Translations under genes and position numbers: made by a program
From: Pedobacter kyonggii
GTDB taxonomy: Bacteria; Bacteroidota; Bacteroidia; Sphingobacteriales; Sphingobacteriaceae
NCBI RefSeq assembly: GCF_004310665.1
Contig: NZ_SIXF01000022.1
Coordinates: 27,405 to 91,404 of the forward strand
Reading direction: 5' to 3'
Length of the DNA: 64,000 nt
Shown here: in pieces, positions 62,644 through 64,000 of the stretch
Layout: every line of letters starts with the position of its first letter
How positions within the stretch are numbered: the first letter of the stretch is position 1
The notes under the pieces: generated by a model
What the model was told of the DNA's origin: nothing
The model's database searches: none
Seen by the model: only the letters and a program-made list of their open reading frames with translations

Positions 62644-62958
62644 TTATTCATTTCCTTTAAAAACATTAATAGAAGCTGTTTTCCAATGGATGTAACCTAA
62701 ATTACCGCAGGTTTGGGCGACAAAGTTTTCTACATCCTCTGGCACGTCGTTAACAACACGCCATCTTATTTTATATTTTGGGTTATAACTTATATATACC
62801 ACCAAATCATCACTACGCTGCCCAATGGCATGTAAATGCTGTAAATGAATATCCTGTAGATCTGCAGCGGCAATCCTCAATCTTTCATTCATGATTTTAC
62901 CTAATGAAAGATCTGGTCTAAAATCTGTTTCGAATATGGCTAAAACGGTAACGGTCAT
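62644..62958 (-). CDS. hypothetical protein
   Basis: The start is set to the ATG at 62958 (MTVTVLAIFETDFRPD), giving 104 residues; the 12 codons upstream are hydrophobic and overlap likely promoter DNA. I do not recognise it. It is a mixed alpha/beta protein with RLRIAAADLQDIHLQHLHAIG and VVYISYNPKYKIRWRVV and no signal or membrane segment. It is divergent from the response regulator gene, 293 bases apart. Coding style matches its neighbours. Confidence 0.6.
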   Translation of the reverse strand: MTVTVLAIFETDFRPDLSLGKIMNERLRIAAADLQDIHLQHLHAIGQRSDDLVVYISYNPKYKIRWRVVNDVPEDVENFVAQTCGNLGYIHWKTASINVFKGNE

Positions 62959-63251
62959 AGAAAAAATAAATATATCAGCAAACAAACCAAGCAAGAAGCT
63001 TTTTGTTTAAAATCATCAATTAAATACATCGGATTATCTTTATGATATCTCCTGTATCCTGTCTCTCCAAAAGCAAATCTATACTAAAAAAATTAGTATC
63101 AAAATTTATTTTTATATTTTTTTTAGTCAGCACAAAAATTATAGAAACGCATGACACGGCGCACCAAAAGGTTAATAACTCTAATATTGTGCATAACTAT
63201 CTTAAACATCTGATAGCTAGGTTAGTTATCTATATAACAAAAGTTGAGCTT

Positions 63252-63614
63252 ATGAAAAAGTGCATCTATGTAGTAGAAGACAATCCGAGTATTAGAGAAA
63301 TCATCGAATTTTTGTTAATCGAAGAACTTTACGAAGTAAAGACATGCCCTAACACCAACGATTTTTGGTTTCAAATGAGCAAACACCGGCCAGATATGGT
63401 AATTCTTGATATTATGTTACCTGATGGAAATGGCCTGGATATCTGTAATATGCTAAAGCGAAATATAAAAACACATGATATCCCGGTCATGATGATGTCG
63501 GCTAACAACCATCTTAATGCAGTTAAGGCTAAATGTGATGCGGAAGATTTCATCAACAAACCCTTCGATCTGAACGATTTTGTAAATAGAGTAGATAAAT
63601 ATTTACTTAACTAA
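63252..63614 (+). CDS. single-domain response regulator
   Basis: The frame is open from 63042 but the receiver begins at the ATG at 63252, giving 120 residues. The REC residues are Glu9/Asp10 in VVEDN, the phospho-acceptor Asp53 in VILDIMLPDG, Ser83 in MMMSAN and Lys103 in FINKPF. No output domain is fused, so it works through protein partners, or as a phosphate relay. No kinase gene is adjacent. Confidence 0.9.
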   Translation: MKKCIYVVEDNPSIREIIEFLLIEELYEVKTCPNTNDFWFQMSKHRPDMVILDIMLPDGNGLDICNMLKRNIKTHDIPVMMMSANNHLNAVKAKCDAEDFINKPFDLNDFVNRVDKYLLN

Positions 63615-63620
63615 AGGAAA

Positions 63621-63715
63621 TCGTCATTGCGAAGCCAATTTTTCATTGGATGAAGCAATCTTGTAGCAGGGCAGTATGAAAGATTGCTTTCCCGAAAAGT
63701 TGCATTAGCGTCAAG
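63621..63715. repeat. GTCAT repeat, copy 15 (TGCGAAG type)
   Basis: TCGTCATTGCGAAGCCAATT ... GAAGCAATCTTG forms a hairpin with an inner CCAAT/ATTGG pair. The right half (AAAGATTGCTTTCCCG) has lost the ATGACG end. Confidence 0.6.
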
Positions 63716-64000
63716 TTAAGCTGAAAATAGTTGGCTTAAATTAATTCTGTGGTTTCTTTTTTCATATTTACAGTACTTATCTATAATATCTCTGAACTGC
63801 TTTCTACCTGTAGCGATTACCTCTTTCATGTTCAATACAAAGAACTTTACACATTTGATCAAGCTAACGGAGCCTTTGGCATATCTGACAACTGGCAAAA
63901 ATATTTTTTGCATAAACAGGCATATAAACATCAACAGGAGGTATATATTCGTGCTAATCCGTTTTTCATTGGTACAGCCATTATGTAGCAACTGCTGTAG
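63716..64000 (-). CDS. uncertain ORF running off the window end
   Basis: On the minus strand a frame is open from the window end down to the TGA/TAA region at 63716, ending ...KRNHRINLSQLFSA, with a hydrophobic stretch and then a basic helix. A plus-strand frame of similar size (63749-63988) covers the same DNA. Neither resembles a family I know, and either could be chance. If real, the minus-strand one is the C-terminal end of a gene beyond 64000. Confidence 0.2.
   Translation of the reverse strand, partial: LQQLLHNGCTNEKRISTNIYLLLMFICLFMQKIFLPVVRYAKGSVSLIKCVKFFVLNMKEVIATGRKQFRDIIDKYCKYEKRNHRINLSQLFSA

Noticed and set aside
63749-63988. Plus-strand 79-codon frame near the window end
   Set aside because: It competes with an equally weak minus-strand frame; no family resemblance and no promoter.
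1-64000. Genomic island or prophage
   Set aside because: No integrase, transposase, tRNA end, phage structural gene or sustained base-composition change was seen; the gene set is mostly core metabolism.

Overview
The window is a chromosomal stretch of a Bacteroidota bacterium, most likely a Pedobacter-like member of the Sphingobacteriaceae. Signs are a SusC/SusD pair, a DUF5689 lipoprotein, MbnP/MbnH genes, S8 and GH92 enzymes of the type common in that group, several -7 elements of the form TAnnTTTG, weak Shine-Dalgarno signals and AT-rich intergenic DNA. Most genes are housekeeping or metabolic. No phage, insertion sequence, CRISPR array, tRNA or rRNA was seen.

Layout. 1-4.5 kb: the 5' part of an aspartokinase gene, a phosphohexomutase, an Asp-box lipoprotein and a VapBC toxin-antitoxin pair. 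4.5-10 kb: an envelope copper and cytochrome island (small Cys/His protein, MbnP-like lipoprotein, MbnH-like di-haem protein, outer-membrane barrel, small lipoprotein, YHS protein, SCO protein, cytochrome c). 10-18 kb: RNase P RNA facing a PPK2 polyphosphate kinase, PBP1A, a three-module peptidase/propeller/barrel protein and a B3 metallo-beta-lactamase with Gln in place of the first zinc His. 18-22 kb: a LexA/CI-like repressor divergent from a GIY-YIG protein with two operator-like palindromes between them, an LTxxQ protein, and bioF-bioD. 22-32 kb: a SusCD locus whose enzymes are a metallophosphoesterase, a glycerophosphodiesterase and an SGNH hydrolase. 32-42 kb: a sterol-desaturase-like protein, polyphosphate glucokinase with gnd-zwf-pgl, and ppk1-ppx. 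42-46 kb: an H1-like basic protein, yajQ, a GNAT enzyme, a DUF4142 lipoprotein and an S8 protease. 46-51 kb: a paoABC-type molybdenum aldehyde oxidase and yceH. 51-58 kb: a TetR-controlled thioesterase-SDR-DUF2798-fabF cassette, then araC-SDR-SDR. 58-64 kb: a GH92 mannosidase, mnmA, an unknown small protein, a single-domain response regulator and an ambiguous end.

Two themes run through the window. First, phosphate: PPK1, PPX, PPK2 and polyphosphate glucokinase are all present, the glucokinase heading the oxidative pentose-phosphate genes, and the SusCD locus appears built for organic phosphodiesters. Second, intergenic hairpin repeats: about fifteen copies of a two-hairpin element framed by GTCAT and ATGAC, whose stems differ between copies yet stay paired and whose halves are combined in different ways. 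A second hairpin family (GTG-stem-TTAC-stem) and a third (AACCACAGAT/AACACAGAT) also occur. These repeats are the least explained structure here.
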